A DNA stretch of 64,000 nucleotides from Thalassotalea sp. 1_MG-2023 (GCF_030546745.1 NZ_JAUOPD010000001.1:273142-337141); one strand, 5' to 3'; shown: positions 18,946 through 28,884, counted from the stretch's first letter. The notes: generated by a model not told the origin, from the sequence alone. Numbers and translations are program-made.

Positions 18946-21900
18946 ATGGATTCAAAAACGTCACTTCATAAGCAGTTAGCACCACATTTCACCAAGATAT
19001 CGTTGGTGTTTTTGTTTTCGGTATTTTTTCTACTCTACCTTATTTACGCGCGGGAGACAGAGCTCGATGCCGTAAATAGTTCTGCTGTGCCGGCTTTGCA
19101 AAAACAAGCTGCACTGCATCATTTAACCTGGCAAAGTATGGTGTTGTTTCAACAGCTCACTGAAAGTACTGAAGCAACACAGCTAACAGATAAACACCAG
19201 CAATTACTATCACTGCTTGCGCAATTAAGACAACTAACGCCGGTGGGGAAAAGACAGTTTTCACTTATCGTAGATCGTTTTGAAAAGCTCAGTGTCCATG
19301 CAAGAACAATCACTAATCATGCTGAAATAAACGAATTACTTCATAAAACGGTATTGATTCAACTGCAGCTCGTACATGATCAACTAAATCAAGAAATTAC
19401 CAGTAAACAACTTGCTATGGATAAACTTGCACAGCAAATTACTGAAGATAAAGTCTCTGATTCTGTCACGGTATCTCGGGCGAAAGCACACCTAAATCTG
19501 ACGAATGAGATGACATTATTAACGAAAACACTCAATAGTGTTGTTGAATTACAAGTGATGTTTCAGCGACTATCTATCCGCAGTGTTCAAGTTGATTTTA
19601 ATTACCTAACTAACCGATTTACTGAAATATTAACGTATTGGCAGCCTGCGTTAACAGAGTATTCGAAGACGGCCGATAGCAACAATAAATTACTTCTTGT
19701 TCTTCAAGAGTTGCAGCTATTGATGTTTGGCGAGCAAAATGTCGTTGCTAAATGGCGGGGTCATATACGTATTGCTCAACAATACATAGAACAGGTTAGG
19801 TTAGAACGTCAAAATACACTGGAAATATTACAACGAGTAAGACTGCCTTCAATTACTCAACCTGAGTTTCCTGGGTACTTGGCAGTATTGTTAGCACCTT
19901 ATGCCAAATATAACTATCGCAATTTTTTATTGGCGATACTTATTGTTGTTAGTGTTCTTTATTTGCTCTTAATTGTGCAAATACGCCGTAGTAAACGACA
20001 ACTTAAACAGTATGAAAGTAACTTATTATCTGTTGTAGAGCGAAGTAGCTCTGGTGGTGAGGTTATTAAAGAGCAGATAACCACAAAATCACTGGCAACA
20101 GTGTGTGAAGAAATTACCCAGCTGAAAAAACCTTTACACAATGAATCTGATTACCAACAGTTGCAAGCATCGTTTCAAGAGCAACAAGCATTCTATCTTG
20201 AGCACTTAGGAGCTTTTTATACTCAGGAAGCTTCTGAAATGCCTGACATACTCAGTGAAGTATTGTCGAAAGGTAGTAATACACAACATAATATATGGCG
20301 AGCATTATTTTCGAATCAACAGATCAAGGTATTATTAAAAACAGCTAAACAAAGCAAAAAGCAACAAACGGTATCAAGGTGTATTGTTGAAAACAAATGG
20401 GGAGCAAGTTTTAGCTTTACTATGCTCTATCTTAAAGACCAGTGGCGGGTTTTGGTACAAGATAGACAGGTCTACATCAACTTACAACATGCTTTAGAAC
20501 AACAACTTAATGATGCCAAAACTGAGATACACTCGTTACAACATCAACATCAAACACAACTATCAGAGTTGCAATTAACAATCACACGCGCCTTATTAAG
20601 CACGCAAAATACAGCTAAAAGTTATGAAGATCATTACCAGCAGCTATATCGACGTCTCCAAGAAACGATTACTTGGTGTCATCAGGCGTTATTTTTAGGT
20701 GCCAGCAGTAAACGAATTCCTGAATATACAGCAGAGGTTAATTTCAGCAACTTTACGCACTCTGTTATCAATAACATTGCGCTTGAGCAAAAATCTAAAA
20801 CCAATCGTGTGTTTTTATCCCTAAACGATCAAATTGCAGAACAAGCGACTATAAGCCAGCCTTATGCCAATGATTTCTTACTCACTATTGGCAAACTTGT
20901 TCTGCAAGAGCAAATATCAGCTGTGTTGTTATTGTCGATAAACGTAAAAGACGTAAACCCTGGTCAACAAGTGTTAACTGTTGATTACCAGGTTAAACAT
21001 CATACAAATCAGCTTTCAATTCCGACGATTGTTGCTTTACTTAACGACGATAAGGTGACGGCTAATACGCCAATTGTTATACCTTATCTGCAGGCGCTTT
21101 GCCGTAAATTACACATTAAAGACATTCGAATTTCGCAACTTGAACATGGATTCAAGTTAAGTTTTGATTTACCTCTTGCAGTAGCGAGTCATCGTGAAAA
21201 ACCTGCTAAAGAAGTATATCTTAAACAGCAGCAACTATATTTATTATCAACTGATCCATACTTAACGTCATTTATTAACAATACTGTCATAGACAATCAA
21301 GGGAAAGTTGAAGTGTTTTCAAAAGCATCACAAGTACGTGATACGCTTCATGTAAACCATCTGAAAAAGCATGCTGACGCTGTGTTAATAATAACATCAG
21401 AGTTAAGCCAGAAAGATCTTGAACTGGTTACTAATCACTTTAATGGCTTACCTGACAAAATTGCGCCCAAATTACAGCTTATACAAGGGTTTTCAGGGAG
21501 TTATTTAACGCGAACTGGGCTTTGCTCGTTAAGTGATAACGCTATATCAAATGTACAATTGCTGACGAGTTTGTCTGGATTATTGCATCGCTCGGATATG
21601 CATAACCAACTTCTTTCTAGGAAAGTCTTTAATCACTATCATTATCGAGCATCGAAAGTTCAAGTGTTGTTAGCAAGTGCTCGCATAGCGTATCTAGCAC
21701 CGTTGATAACACTGTTGCAATGGGCTGGTGTAAAAGTAACGACCGTTTGTGAAACACATCAGGCTATCAATTATTGGCAGACGGGACGATTTACCTTGTT
21801 ATTGACAGACTTTACTCAATCGCCTTTTGTCGAACTATCAGCAGGACGAAAACTAAACAGGGGAGTTTTTCATCTTGACTCAACAACACTGAATATTGAC

Positions 21901-22458
21901 AGGCCTGAAGATTTTTTACATTGGCAAGTAGGAACGCTAGCACCTATTGATAAATTAGAGGAATTACTAGCGCAGTTAGCGCCGTGGCTATCGCCTTTAC
22001 CGCCACTTGAGCTTATTGAACCTAAGCATAAGCAAGTAGATAAGTTAGTATTAAGTAAAAAGAAAGAGATAAGTAAACCGGAAAAACCTATTCGAACGAC
22101 TGAAATTGAGCCAACTCGTCATTTAGCACATCAAACACCATTTGATTTGAGCAAGTATGCTGAAAATCAAGGTTCGCCAGAGTTAGCTGTATTTATGCTA
22201 GAGGATTATTTGCAAGACATCTCTGAAGCTATATTGACGATAAGTTCAGCATTGAAAAATAATAATATCACCTCACTAAATGAACCGTTATCAATCTTGA
22301 TCAATAGCAGCAAAATAGTAGCCGCAGAACAGTTATACAGTAGTGCTAACACATTAGCTCAAGCAGTTGCTGTTGGCCATAGCGCCGAAATTCACGAGGC
22401 TTTGCAAACAGTGATAACACAACATCAAGCATTGCATGACTTTTGCCAAGCGATTTAA
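18946..22458 (+). CDS. Membrane hybrid-kinase-like protein lacking recognisable catalytic residues (pseudokinase candidate)
   Basis: 1170 residues from the ATG at 18946 (a TTG at 18925 is also possible; neither has a strong ribosome site). Layout resembles BarA/TorS-type hybrid kinases: TM1 about 18-35, a long helical, Gln/Leu-rich extracytoplasmic region to about 320, TM2 about 327-346, a cytoplasmic coiled coil, a region where DHp and ATPase domains would sit (about 530-740), two receiver-like segments (about 750-870 and 900-1010), and an Hpt-like helical end (about 1070-1170). I see no H-box (HExRxP), no N/G1/G2 boxes, no acidic pair in either receiver-like part (only an Asp955 in LLLTDF), and no HxLKG in the Hpt-like part, where the matching stretch reads SILINSSKIVAAEQL. 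The frame is intact over 3.5 kb, so this is not a decayed gene. The domain reading is by eye; the architecture is inference. Confidence 0.6.
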   Translation: MDSKTSLHKQLAPHFTKISLVFLFSVFFLLYLIYARETELDAVNSSAVPALQKQAALHHLTWQSMVLFQQLTESTEATQLTDKHQQLLSLLAQLRQLTPVGKRQFSLIVDRFEKLSVHARTITNHAEINELLHKTVLIQLQLVHDQLNQEITSKQLAMDKLAQQITEDKVSDSVTVSRAKAHLNLTNEMTLLTKTLNSVVELQVMFQRLSIRSVQVDFNYLTNRFTEILTYWQPALTEYSKTADSNNKLLLVLQELQLLMFGEQNVVAKWRGHIRIAQQYIEQVRLERQNTLEILQRVRLPSITQPEFPGYLAVLLAPYAKYNYRNFLLAILIVVSVLYLLLIVQIRRSKRQLKQYESNLLSVVERSSSGGEVIKEQITTKSLATVCEEITQLKKPLHNESDYQQLQASFQEQQAFYLEHLGAFYTQEASEMPDILSEVLSKGSNTQHNIWRALFSNQQIKVLLKTAKQSKKQQTVSRCIVENKWGASFSFTMLYLKDQWRVLVQDRQVYINLQHALEQQLNDAKTEIHSLQHQHQTQLSELQLTITRALLSTQNTAKSYEDHYQQLYRRLQETITWCHQALFLGASSKRIPEYTAEVNFSNFTHSVINNIALEQKSKTNRVFLSLNDQIAEQATISQPYANDFLLTIGKLVLQEQISAVLLLSINVKDVNPGQQVLTVDYQVKHHTNQLSIPTIVALLNDDKVTANTPIVIPYLQALCRKLHIKDIRISQLEHGFKLSFDLPLAVASHREKPAKEVYLKQQQLYLLSTDPYLTSFINNTVIDNQGKVEVFSKASQVRDTLHVNHLKKHADAVLIITSELSQKDLELVTNHFNGLPDKIAPKLQLIQGFSGSYLTRTGLCSLSDNAISNVQLLTSLSGLLHRSDMHNQLLSRKVFNHYHYRASKVQVLLASARIAYLAPLITLLQWAGVKVTTVCETHQAINYWQTGRFTLLLTDFTQSPFVELSAGRKLNRGVFHLDSTTLNIDRPEDFLHWQVGTLAPIDKLEELLAQLAPWLSPLPPLELIEPKHKQVDKLVLSKKKEISKPEKPIRTTEIEPTRHLAHQTPFDLSKYAENQGSPELAVFMLEDYLQDISEAILTISSALKNNNITSLNEPLSILINSSKIVAAEQLYSSANTLAQAVAVGHSAEIHEALQTVITQHQALHDFCQAI

Positions 22459-22463
22459 ATACC

Positions 22464-22661
22464 ATGAAAATTGATAGTAAAACCTTAAGCCCTTGCATTC
22501 GAAACTGCTGTCTAGACAATCATGATGTTTGTATCGGGTGTGGCCGACATGTTGATGAAATTGTCGGCTGGCGAAACTTTTCTGATGCACAGAAATACCA
22601 AATTTTGGACAGATGTGTTGAAAGGGTGCATAGTAATAAGAGTAAAGACACCAATAAGTGA
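22464..22661 (+). CDS. DUF1289 Cys-rich mini-protein
   Basis: 65 residues from the ATG at 22464, five bases after the stop of the kinase-like gene. The DUF1289 signature is clear: CIRNCCLDNHDVCIGCGRHV followed by DEIVGWRNFSDAQKYQIL. Cysteines at positions 11, 15, 23 and 26 suggest binding of zinc or an iron-sulfur cluster; function is unknown. Its TGA overlaps the GTG start of the next gene (GTGA), implying a translationally coupled operon from the kinase-like gene through the response regulator. Confidence 0.85.
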   Translation: MKIDSKTLSPCIRNCCLDNHDVCIGCGRHVDEIVGWRNFSDAQKYQILDRCVERVHSNKSKDTNK

Positions 22662-24355
22662 CACAATTAATGGAAACTGCCGAAAAAGACTTTTTTGTAG
22701 GTTATGAAGAACTTAAGGTATTAATTATCGATGATAACACTTTAATTCACGATACATTAAAAAAAACCTTATATGGACTTGGCATTCGTGAAGTTAGGTG
22801 TGCACAAAATGCTTATTATGGCATGCGACTTTGCAACGAAATGCAATTTCAAATTGTGGTTTGCGCCTTTAATGTAAATAGTGACAAAGACGGTTTTCAT
22901 TTATTAGAAGAATTAAAGTTCAAAGGTCATGTCACTAAACGAACAGTGCTAATTTTTTTAAGTACAGAGACCAGCGAAAGTTTAGTCAATTCAATTATTG
23001 AACTGCAACCAGATGACTTTTGGGTTAAGCCCTTAATTCCAAAAGTTGTTAAAGAGCGCTTATCAAATACATTAAAAACTAAAAGTAAGTTATTTAACCT
23101 ATATCAAGCGATTGATAGACGTGAATTTTCAAAAGTGATTTATTTTGCTGATCAGCACTTGAAGAATAAATCATTACGACACCTTCATCCCAATATCCTA
23201 CGCATGCGTGGTGAAGCTTTGTTAAGCTTATTGGAGTTTCATGAGGCAGAGATCTTTTTTAAAGGATTATTAACGAAATATAAATTTGGCTGGGTATATT
23301 TAGGTTACGTTAAGTCTTTATTAAAACAAGGTCGTATTGATGAAATTCATGAACTGATAAGTTCTTTAACCGACAAACCAGAAACACGTTTTGCAATGCA
23401 TGATTTGTTAGCTCAATATCATATCGAACAAGAAATGTATGCTACGGCTTACGAGGAAATCAAAAAAGCCACATTATTATCGCCACGAAACATAGAGCGA
23501 AATAAAAAATCATGGGATCTTGCACGGCTGAATCATGATCATATCGGCCAATTTCAAGCGACAAAAAGTATTGTGGCCAATGCGAAAAACTCTATCCATG
23601 ATTCGCCTGAGCTATTATTAAATGTGATCAGAGCAGGTATTGATTTAGCAATAACGATAACAGACGGTAGTGCAGATAAACTGTTAAATCAGATTGAAAG
23701 ATATATTCAACAAGTTCAAGAAGATTATAAAGAAGCAAGTGACTTTAAAGAACAAATAGCGGTCGCGCAAGCTCGCTTATTTAAAGCACAAAACGAAGAG
23801 AAACGTGCAGAACGCATTGTTGAACATAAAATATCCCTTAGGCCAACGCCAGAAATTGAAGATAACCTAGATAAGGTGAAAGTTTTTCACGAATTAGGCA
23901 TGCGTGAAGAAGCTATGATTTTGTTAGAGGCGATTAAAAATCAAATATCTGGTGAGTCACTAACGAGCCAAGTGGTTAACCGGTATATCGAACAAGAAAC
24001 CAAAGAACGTGCTGATATCCATTTCACTCCTAAACAATTACATGATATGGCGGTTGAGCATTACCAGAAAAAAAGGTTTACGCCCGCATTAGAATCAGTG
24101 TTGCAGGCGATACAATTAGCACCTAACAGTGTGAAATTTTCCACGAGCTTACTAAAAATCATGATAGCGATGAAGGAAACTGGAGAATTAAAAGAGGAAG
24201 ATTACCCTTTTGCAGATAAAGCCATCAAACTTTTTGACAATACTAAATTAGAAGGGAAAAATGCTGAAGTAGTGGCAGAAGTGAAAGAAAACTGGCTGCG
24301 TTTCTTTAGAAACCCCAATGCTCAAGAAGATGTTAACATCGAAGAAGCGGGTTAA
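22658..24355 (+). CDS. TPR response-regulator-like protein with a receiver lacking the phospho-acceptor Asp
   Basis: 565 residues from a GTG start that overlaps the previous stop (an ATG at 22670 is the alternative). The N-terminal receiver (about 18-135) keeps the acidic pair Asp25-Asp26 (LIIDDN), Ser102 (FLSTET) and Lys124 (WVKPL), with the spacing of CheY-type receivers. The position that should hold the phospho-acceptor Asp reads VVCAFNVNSDKDG, with Ala70. Relatives in Vibrio/Shewanella read CDYN at this point, as I recall. The rest is helical with tetratricopeptide-like repeats (about 140-540), typical of protein-protein scaffolds. No DNA-binding or enzymatic output domain is seen. It probably works with the upstream kinase-like protein without phosphotransfer, which is inference. 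Confidence 0.82.
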   Translation: MTQLMETAEKDFFVGYEELKVLIIDDNTLIHDTLKKTLYGLGIREVRCAQNAYYGMRLCNEMQFQIVVCAFNVNSDKDGFHLLEELKFKGHVTKRTVLIFLSTETSESLVNSIIELQPDDFWVKPLIPKVVKERLSNTLKTKSKLFNLYQAIDRREFSKVIYFADQHLKNKSLRHLHPNILRMRGEALLSLLEFHEAEIFFKGLLTKYKFGWVYLGYVKSLLKQGRIDEIHELISSLTDKPETRFAMHDLLAQYHIEQEMYATAYEEIKKATLLSPRNIERNKKSWDLARLNHDHIGQFQATKSIVANAKNSIHDSPELLLNVIRAGIDLAITITDGSADKLLNQIERYIQQVQEDYKEASDFKEQIAVAQARLFKAQNEEKRAERIVEHKISLRPTPEIEDNLDKVKVFHELGMREEAMILLEAIKNQISGESLTSQVVNRYIEQETKERADIHFTPKQLHDMAVEHYQKKRFTPALESVLQAIQLAPNSVKFSTSLLKIMIAMKETGELKEEDYPFADKAIKLFDNTKLEGKNAEVVAEVKENWLRFFRNPNAQEDVNIEEAG

Positions 24356-24362
24356 AAAATCG

Positions 24363-25520
24363 TTAAGCGTCCCTTGGTAGCCCTTTTTCTATTGAGCGGA
24401 CTAACCGAGCATGTAAGCGATGTTGTTTGTTTTGCTTAACTGAAATCGTTATTTCTGATTGTTTAGTTTGTTGCTGTTCGATTGCCCAATCAATATGCTC
24501 GGCAACCATAGCCGTTGCCTGTGATCTTTTCGCGCGTAGTGCTGAGATAACGTTAGATGAGAAATCACTATTGCCTAAGGCCACCGCAATATTTCGCTGC
24601 CAACATTCAAAGCCTATGCGTCTTATTGGAGAGCCTTGCAATGTTGATAAAAAAGTTTCTTCATCCCATGCAAATAATTCAAGCAAGGTTGCAGTATCTA
24701 ACCCTTGTCTTGCTTGAAAATCTGTTTCTTGAGACAGTTGTGCAAACTTATTCCAAGGGCAAATCAGTTGGCAATCATCACAGCCATAAATTCGATTACC
24801 AATGAGGGGTCTAAATTCAACGGGAATGGTGTCTCGTAATTCAATAGTTAAATATGAAATACACCTTCTAGCATCCACTTCGTAAGGCGCTACAATAGCT
24901 TGAGTCGGGCAAATTTTAATGCACGCAACACATGAGCCACATGAATTTTCTTTTTTTTCACTAATTGGTAGCGGAATATTGACTAATAACTCGCCGAGAA
25001 AAAACCATGAACCGGCATGTTTATTAATCAGCAGAGTATGTTTGCCTACCCAGCCTAACCCTGCCTTTTCAGCTAATGGGCGTTCTAATAAAGGTGCTGA
25101 ATCAACAAAGGGGCGGTAATCGAGCTTATGGCAATAGTGCTTTATTTTTTCACCTAAGGCTTTTAATCGTTTGCGCATCAACTTGTGGTAATCTCTACCG
25201 AGCGCATAACGGCTAACGTAAGCGTGTTCTTTTTTTTTCAATGTGCGGGCAAAGTTTGCATTTTCGGGAAGATAGTCCATTCGAACACTGATGACACGAA
25301 TAGTGCCAGGGTGAAGTTTATCGGGATGCGCTCGCATATCGCCATGATTGGCCATGTAGCTCATATCACCATGGTACTGATTATCTAACCACTGTTCAAA
25401 ATGATGATGATATTCAGATAGATCAATATCACTAAAACCGACATCGGCAAAGCCAAGTTCTTTACCCCAATACTTGATTTTTTCGGCTAATTCTAGATAG
25501 TTGATAGTTGAGTTATCCAT
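24363..25520 (-). CDS. queG: Epoxyqueuosine reductase QueG
   Basis: Last step of queuosine synthesis on tRNA: reduces epoxyqueuosine using cobalamin and two [4Fe-4S] clusters. 385 residues. Cluster motifs are CGSCVACIKICPTQAIV and CDDCQLICPWNKF; VDSAPLLERPLAEKAGLGWVGKHT is a hallmark of the family. Divergent from nnr with only 17 bases between the two start codons, so each promoter must lie within or very close to the other gene. In E. coli queG is likewise divergent from nnr. Confidence 0.96.
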   Translation of the reverse strand: MDNSTINYLELAEKIKYWGKELGFADVGFSDIDLSEYHHHFEQWLDNQYHGDMSYMANHGDMRAHPDKLHPGTIRVISVRMDYLPENANFARTLKKKEHAYVSRYALGRDYHKLMRKRLKALGEKIKHYCHKLDYRPFVDSAPLLERPLAEKAGLGWVGKHTLLINKHAGSWFFLGELLVNIPLPISEKKENSCGSCVACIKICPTQAIVAPYEVDARRCISYLTIELRDTIPVEFRPLIGNRIYGCDDCQLICPWNKFAQLSQETDFQARQGLDTATLLELFAWDEETFLSTLQGSPIRRIGFECWQRNIAVALGNSDFSSNVISALRAKRSQATAMVAEHIDWAIEQQQTKQSEITISVKQNKQHRLHARLVRSIEKGLPRDA

Positions 25521-25537
25521 TTACTGAGTGTTAATCA

Positions 25538-27055
25538 ATGCCCATATTAAACTTGCTAAGAAGTTTACCACAAAGCGCCTACTGCGCGACACAAGTGTTA
25601 GCGAATGAACAATGTGTTGCCGAGAATCAAGGAGTTGAATTATATGCCTTGATGGAAAAAGCCGGACAAGCTGTTTTCTCGCGCATCCAAGAACAATACT
25701 CAGAAAACACACAGTTATTTATTTTAGCTGGTAAGGGTAACAATGGTGGTGATGGTTTTGTGCTTGCAAGGCTAGCAGCAGAAGCCGGTTACAAAGTGAC
25801 TGTTTATTTATGCGCAGAAGCTGAACAGCTTAAAGGCTGCGCGCTAACAGCTTTTAATTTTTTACAAAATACAACTGTTACGGTTCTTTATCAAAGTGAG
25901 CTAGCGCTTTCGTCCAACTTCTTTAAAGAAAATCAATATGATCTGATTATTGATGCGCTATTTGGTATTGGTTATCAAGGAGCATTGAAGTCTGAACTTG
26001 CGGAAGTCATTAACCTTATCAATGGAACAAATATTACAATCGTTAGTATTGATGTACCTTCTGGGTTAAATGCCACCACTGGATACGTCGCAACCACTGC
26101 AATACGTGCAAGTGAAACCGTTACCTTTATTGTTGCTAAACAAGGATTGATGACCGGCCAAGCTGCTCACTTTGTTGGCCAACTTTATCTTGCAACCCTT
26201 TCGCTCAATGAGTGCTTTCAACAAAATGTTGATTCGCAAATATGTCTTCAAGGGCAAAATGCTATTCCCAGTTGTCCTGTACGTAATGACGCTAGTCACA
26301 AAGGTCATGTGGGGTTACTGCTTTGTATTGGTGGTTCTGTTGGTATGCCGGGCGCTATCCGGTTAGCAAGTGAAGCCGCGTTACGCACAGGTGCGTCGCT
26401 CGTTGCTGTGTGTTGCGATTTCAAAAATCATCAATTTGTAGTAAATGGTCGGCCAGAACTTATGCTTGCTCCAGGTGATGCTGAATCATTAATAAAAAGC
26501 CATTTTTTTGAAAAAGCAAAAGCAATGTTAATTGGACCGGGCTTAGGGCAAAATGAATGGTCGTCAGCATTATTTCAGGTGATACTTGAAGAAAAACGAC
26601 CTTTGGTGGTTGATGCAGATGCATTACAACTATTAGCAAAGTCACCCTGTTACCGAGATAATTGGGTATTAACACCGCATCCAGGTGAAGCCGCTAAGTT
26701 ATTGAATTGCACTATCAGCCAAATAGAAGAAAATCGCTTTGATGCGGTAAAAGCAATTGCTAAGAAATTTGGTGGTATTTGTGTGTTAAAAGGTGCAGGC
26801 TCTTTGATCTCAGATGGTGAGAGAATTTGGATAAATACATCGGGTAATTCAGGGATGGCCTCTGGTGGCATGGGCGATGTTTTATCCGGTATAATAGCGG
26901 CATTATTAATGCAAATATCAAATCCAATTGAAGCAACGCGGTTAGCGGTGTACCTACATGGTAAAGCGGCAGATGATATTGCAAAAAAGCAGGGTAAAAT
27001 AGGTATGTTAGCGAGCGATCTTTTTCTACCTATTCAGCAGTTACTTAATCAGTGA
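25538..27055 (+). CDS. nnr: Bifunctional NAD(P)H-hydrate epimerase / ADP-dependent NAD(P)H-hydrate dehydratase
   Basis: Repairs hydrated NAD(P)H. The N-terminal half (about 1-225) is the YjeF_N epimerase domain ([38 protein letters not shown]); the C-terminal half (about 240-505) is the ribokinase-like dehydratase ([73 protein letters not shown]). 505 residues, normal for the fused enzyme. It is followed by tsaE after 7 bases, the conserved order nnr-tsaE-ami-mutL. Confidence 0.96.
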   Translation: MPILNLLRSLPQSAYCATQVLANEQCVAENQGVELYALMEKAGQAVFSRIQEQYSENTQLFILAGKGNNGGDGFVLARLAAEAGYKVTVYLCAEAEQLKGCALTAFNFLQNTTVTVLYQSELALSSNFFKENQYDLIIDALFGIGYQGALKSELAEVINLINGTNITIVSIDVPSGLNATTGYVATTAIRASETVTFIVAKQGLMTGQAAHFVGQLYLATLSLNECFQQNVDSQICLQGQNAIPSCPVRNDASHKGHVGLLLCIGGSVGMPGAIRLASEAALRTGASLVAVCCDFKNHQFVVNGRPELMLAPGDAESLIKSHFFEKAKAMLIGPGLGQNEWSSALFQVILEEKRPLVVDADALQLLAKSPCYRDNWVLTPHPGEAAKLLNCTISQIEENRFDAVKAIAKKFGGICVLKGAGSLISDGERIWINTSGNSGMASGGMGDVLSGIIAALLMQISNPIEATRLAVYLHGKAADDIAKKQGKIGMLASDLFLPIQQLLNQ

Positions 27056-27062
27056 ATATTTT

Positions 27063-27545
27063 ATGGCAGTTAACAGTTTACATTTACGCTTGATAGATGA
27101 ACAAGCAACGGTTGCACTAGGCAACACATTCGCAGAAGCGGTGATGAACCAATTAAAATGTGGTTTTGTCGCTTATCTCTATGGTGACCTTGGTGCAGGA
27201 AAAACAACACTAACCCGTGGTTTTGTGCAGGGGTTAGGTCATTCAGGTAAGGTTAAGAGCCCAACATATACTTTAGTTGAGCCCTATGAAATAGGGAAAT
27301 GGCATGCGTACCATTTTGATTTATATCGTCTTTCAGATCCTGAAGAGTTAGAATTTATGGGTATTCGTGATTACTTTGATGAGAAAGCTTGCTGTTTTGT
27401 TGAGTGGCCTGATCGTGGTAAGGGAGTGTTACCTAACGCTGATATTAGTATTTCCTTACAATATTGTGATGAACAAAGAGAAGTAGAATTAACCGCTCAT
27501 ACTTCCAAAGGGCGAACACTTTTGGCAGTATTAGGTGAGCGCTAA
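27063..27545 (+). CDS. tsaE: tRNA threonylcarbamoyladenosine biosynthesis ATPase TsaE
   Basis: P-loop ATPase that works with TsaB and TsaD to make t6A37 on ANN-decoding tRNAs. 160 residues with Walker [46 protein letters not shown] and VEWPDRG, all diagnostic. Sits between nnr and the amidase gene, the conserved gammaproteobacterial position. Confidence 0.96.
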   Translation: MAVNSLHLRLIDEQATVALGNTFAEAVMNQLKCGFVAYLYGDLGAGKTTLTRGFVQGLGHSGKVKSPTYTLVEPYEIGKWHAYHFDLYRLSDPEELEFMGIRDYFDEKACCFVEWPDRGKGVLPNADISISLQYCDEQREVELTAHTSKGRTLLAVLGER

Positions 27546-27561
27546 GAAAGAGGTAATAAAA

Positions 27562-28881
27562 ATGTTGCAACGAAGTGTTGCTATAGTGTGGTTTATAGCA
27601 AGTATTTTCACCCTGTTTTATGCAAGTGAATCAGTTGCAAAAAATAACATTGATAGTGTACGGGTGTGGCCCGCACCAGAAAACACGCGTGTGGTATTCG
27701 ATTTATCATCCACGCCAGATTATAGCTATTTTTCGTTAAAAAATCCGCAACGTTTAGTGATTGATTTTAATGATACGCGAAACATTGCGAACTTGGTTAA
27801 TGTATTAAATAACGATAAGCGAATTCGGAAAATTCGCACATCAACGCCAAAAAATAAACACTCAACTCGCTTAGTATTAGAATTAAGCGAAGCATTTAAG
27901 CTTGATATCTTTGCCTTGCCGCCAGCGGGTCAATATGGCGATCGCTTAGTCGTTGACTTGTTTGATCAAAATCGAGTGGTACAGCAAGCAAACCCTATTT
28001 CTCAAGGGAACCGTGATATTGTGATCGCGATCGTCGCAGGACACGGTGGCGAAGATCCTGGTTCAATCGGTGCTAAAGGCACATATGAAAAACATGTAAC
28101 ACTTAACATATCAAAAAAGCTCGCCGCATTACTAAATCGACAAAAAGGCTTGTCTGCTGTGATGGTAAGAACAGGCGATTATTATGTGAACCACAACCGT
28201 AAAACGGTAATCGCACGAGAAAATAAAGCTGATTTATTAGTGTCTATTCATGCTGACGCATTCACATCGCCACAGCCTCATGGTGCATCGGTACTTGTCC
28301 AGTCAAGCCGAAGAGCTAACTCTGAATTTACTCGCTGGATTGCTAATCGCCAGAAAGAGTCTGAATTATTAGGTGGTGCAGGCGATACGATTAAAAAAAC
28401 GAAAGATCACAACCTTGCACTTACGCTCGCTGATATGAAAAAAGAATACACAATGGCAAGTAGCTATGCTTTTGCAGAATATGTATTACGAGAGTTAGGT
28501 AAAATCACCAAATTACATAAAAAGAGACCAGAAGGGTTAAGCTTAGCAGTATTAAAGTCTTCTGATATCCCAAGCGTACTAATTGAAACCGGTTTTATTT
28601 CCAACCATGCAGAAGAAAAACGATTACGCTCTACTCAGCACCAACAAAAACTTGCCCAGGCAATTTATACTTCAATAGATAATTATTTTGCTGCTAACGC
28701 GCCAGATGGTACGTATTACGCTTCAATCGGCCATCGTAAACACAAAATCGCAAGGGGAGAATCGTTATCAGTAGTGGCACACAAATATAATGTGTCAGTT
28801 AAAAAACTAAAATCAGTGAATAAGCTTACGTCAAATGTTGTTCGTATTGGACAAACCTTAAAAATTCCTCGCGCAGATTAA
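27562..28881 (+). CDS. amiB: N-acetylmuramoyl-L-alanine amidase with AMIN and LysM domains (AmiB/AmiC type)
   Basis: Periplasmic zinc amidase that cleaves septal peptidoglycan for daughter-cell separation, normally activated by EnvC/NlpD. The ATG at 27562 is chosen because AGAGG precedes it and a signal peptide follows (IVWFIASIFTLFYASESVA); the frame opens further upstream inside tsaE. Order: AMIN domain (about 30-140), Amidase_3 (about 155-375, with IVAGHGGEDPGSIG, VSIHADAF and SVLIETGFISN supplying zinc ligands and catalytic Glu), and a C-terminal LysM (about 392-437, HKIARGESLSVVAHKYNVS). Position before mutL matches amiB. The likely activator is encoded by envC at the start of the window. 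Confidence 0.93.
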   Translation: MLQRSVAIVWFIASIFTLFYASESVAKNNIDSVRVWPAPENTRVVFDLSSTPDYSYFSLKNPQRLVIDFNDTRNIANLVNVLNNDKRIRKIRTSTPKNKHSTRLVLELSEAFKLDIFALPPAGQYGDRLVVDLFDQNRVVQQANPISQGNRDIVIAIVAGHGGEDPGSIGAKGTYEKHVTLNISKKLAALLNRQKGLSAVMVRTGDYYVNHNRKTVIARENKADLLVSIHADAFTSPQPHGASVLVQSSRRANSEFTRWIANRQKESELLGGAGDTIKKTKDHNLALTLADMKKEYTMASSYAFAEYVLRELGKITKLHKKRPEGLSLAVLKSSDIPSVLIETGFISNHAEEKRLRSTQHQQKLAQAIYTSIDNYFAANAPDGTYYASIGHRKHKIARGESLSVVAHKYNVSVKKLKSVNKLTSNVVRIGQTLKIPRAD

Positions 28882-28884
28882 TGT

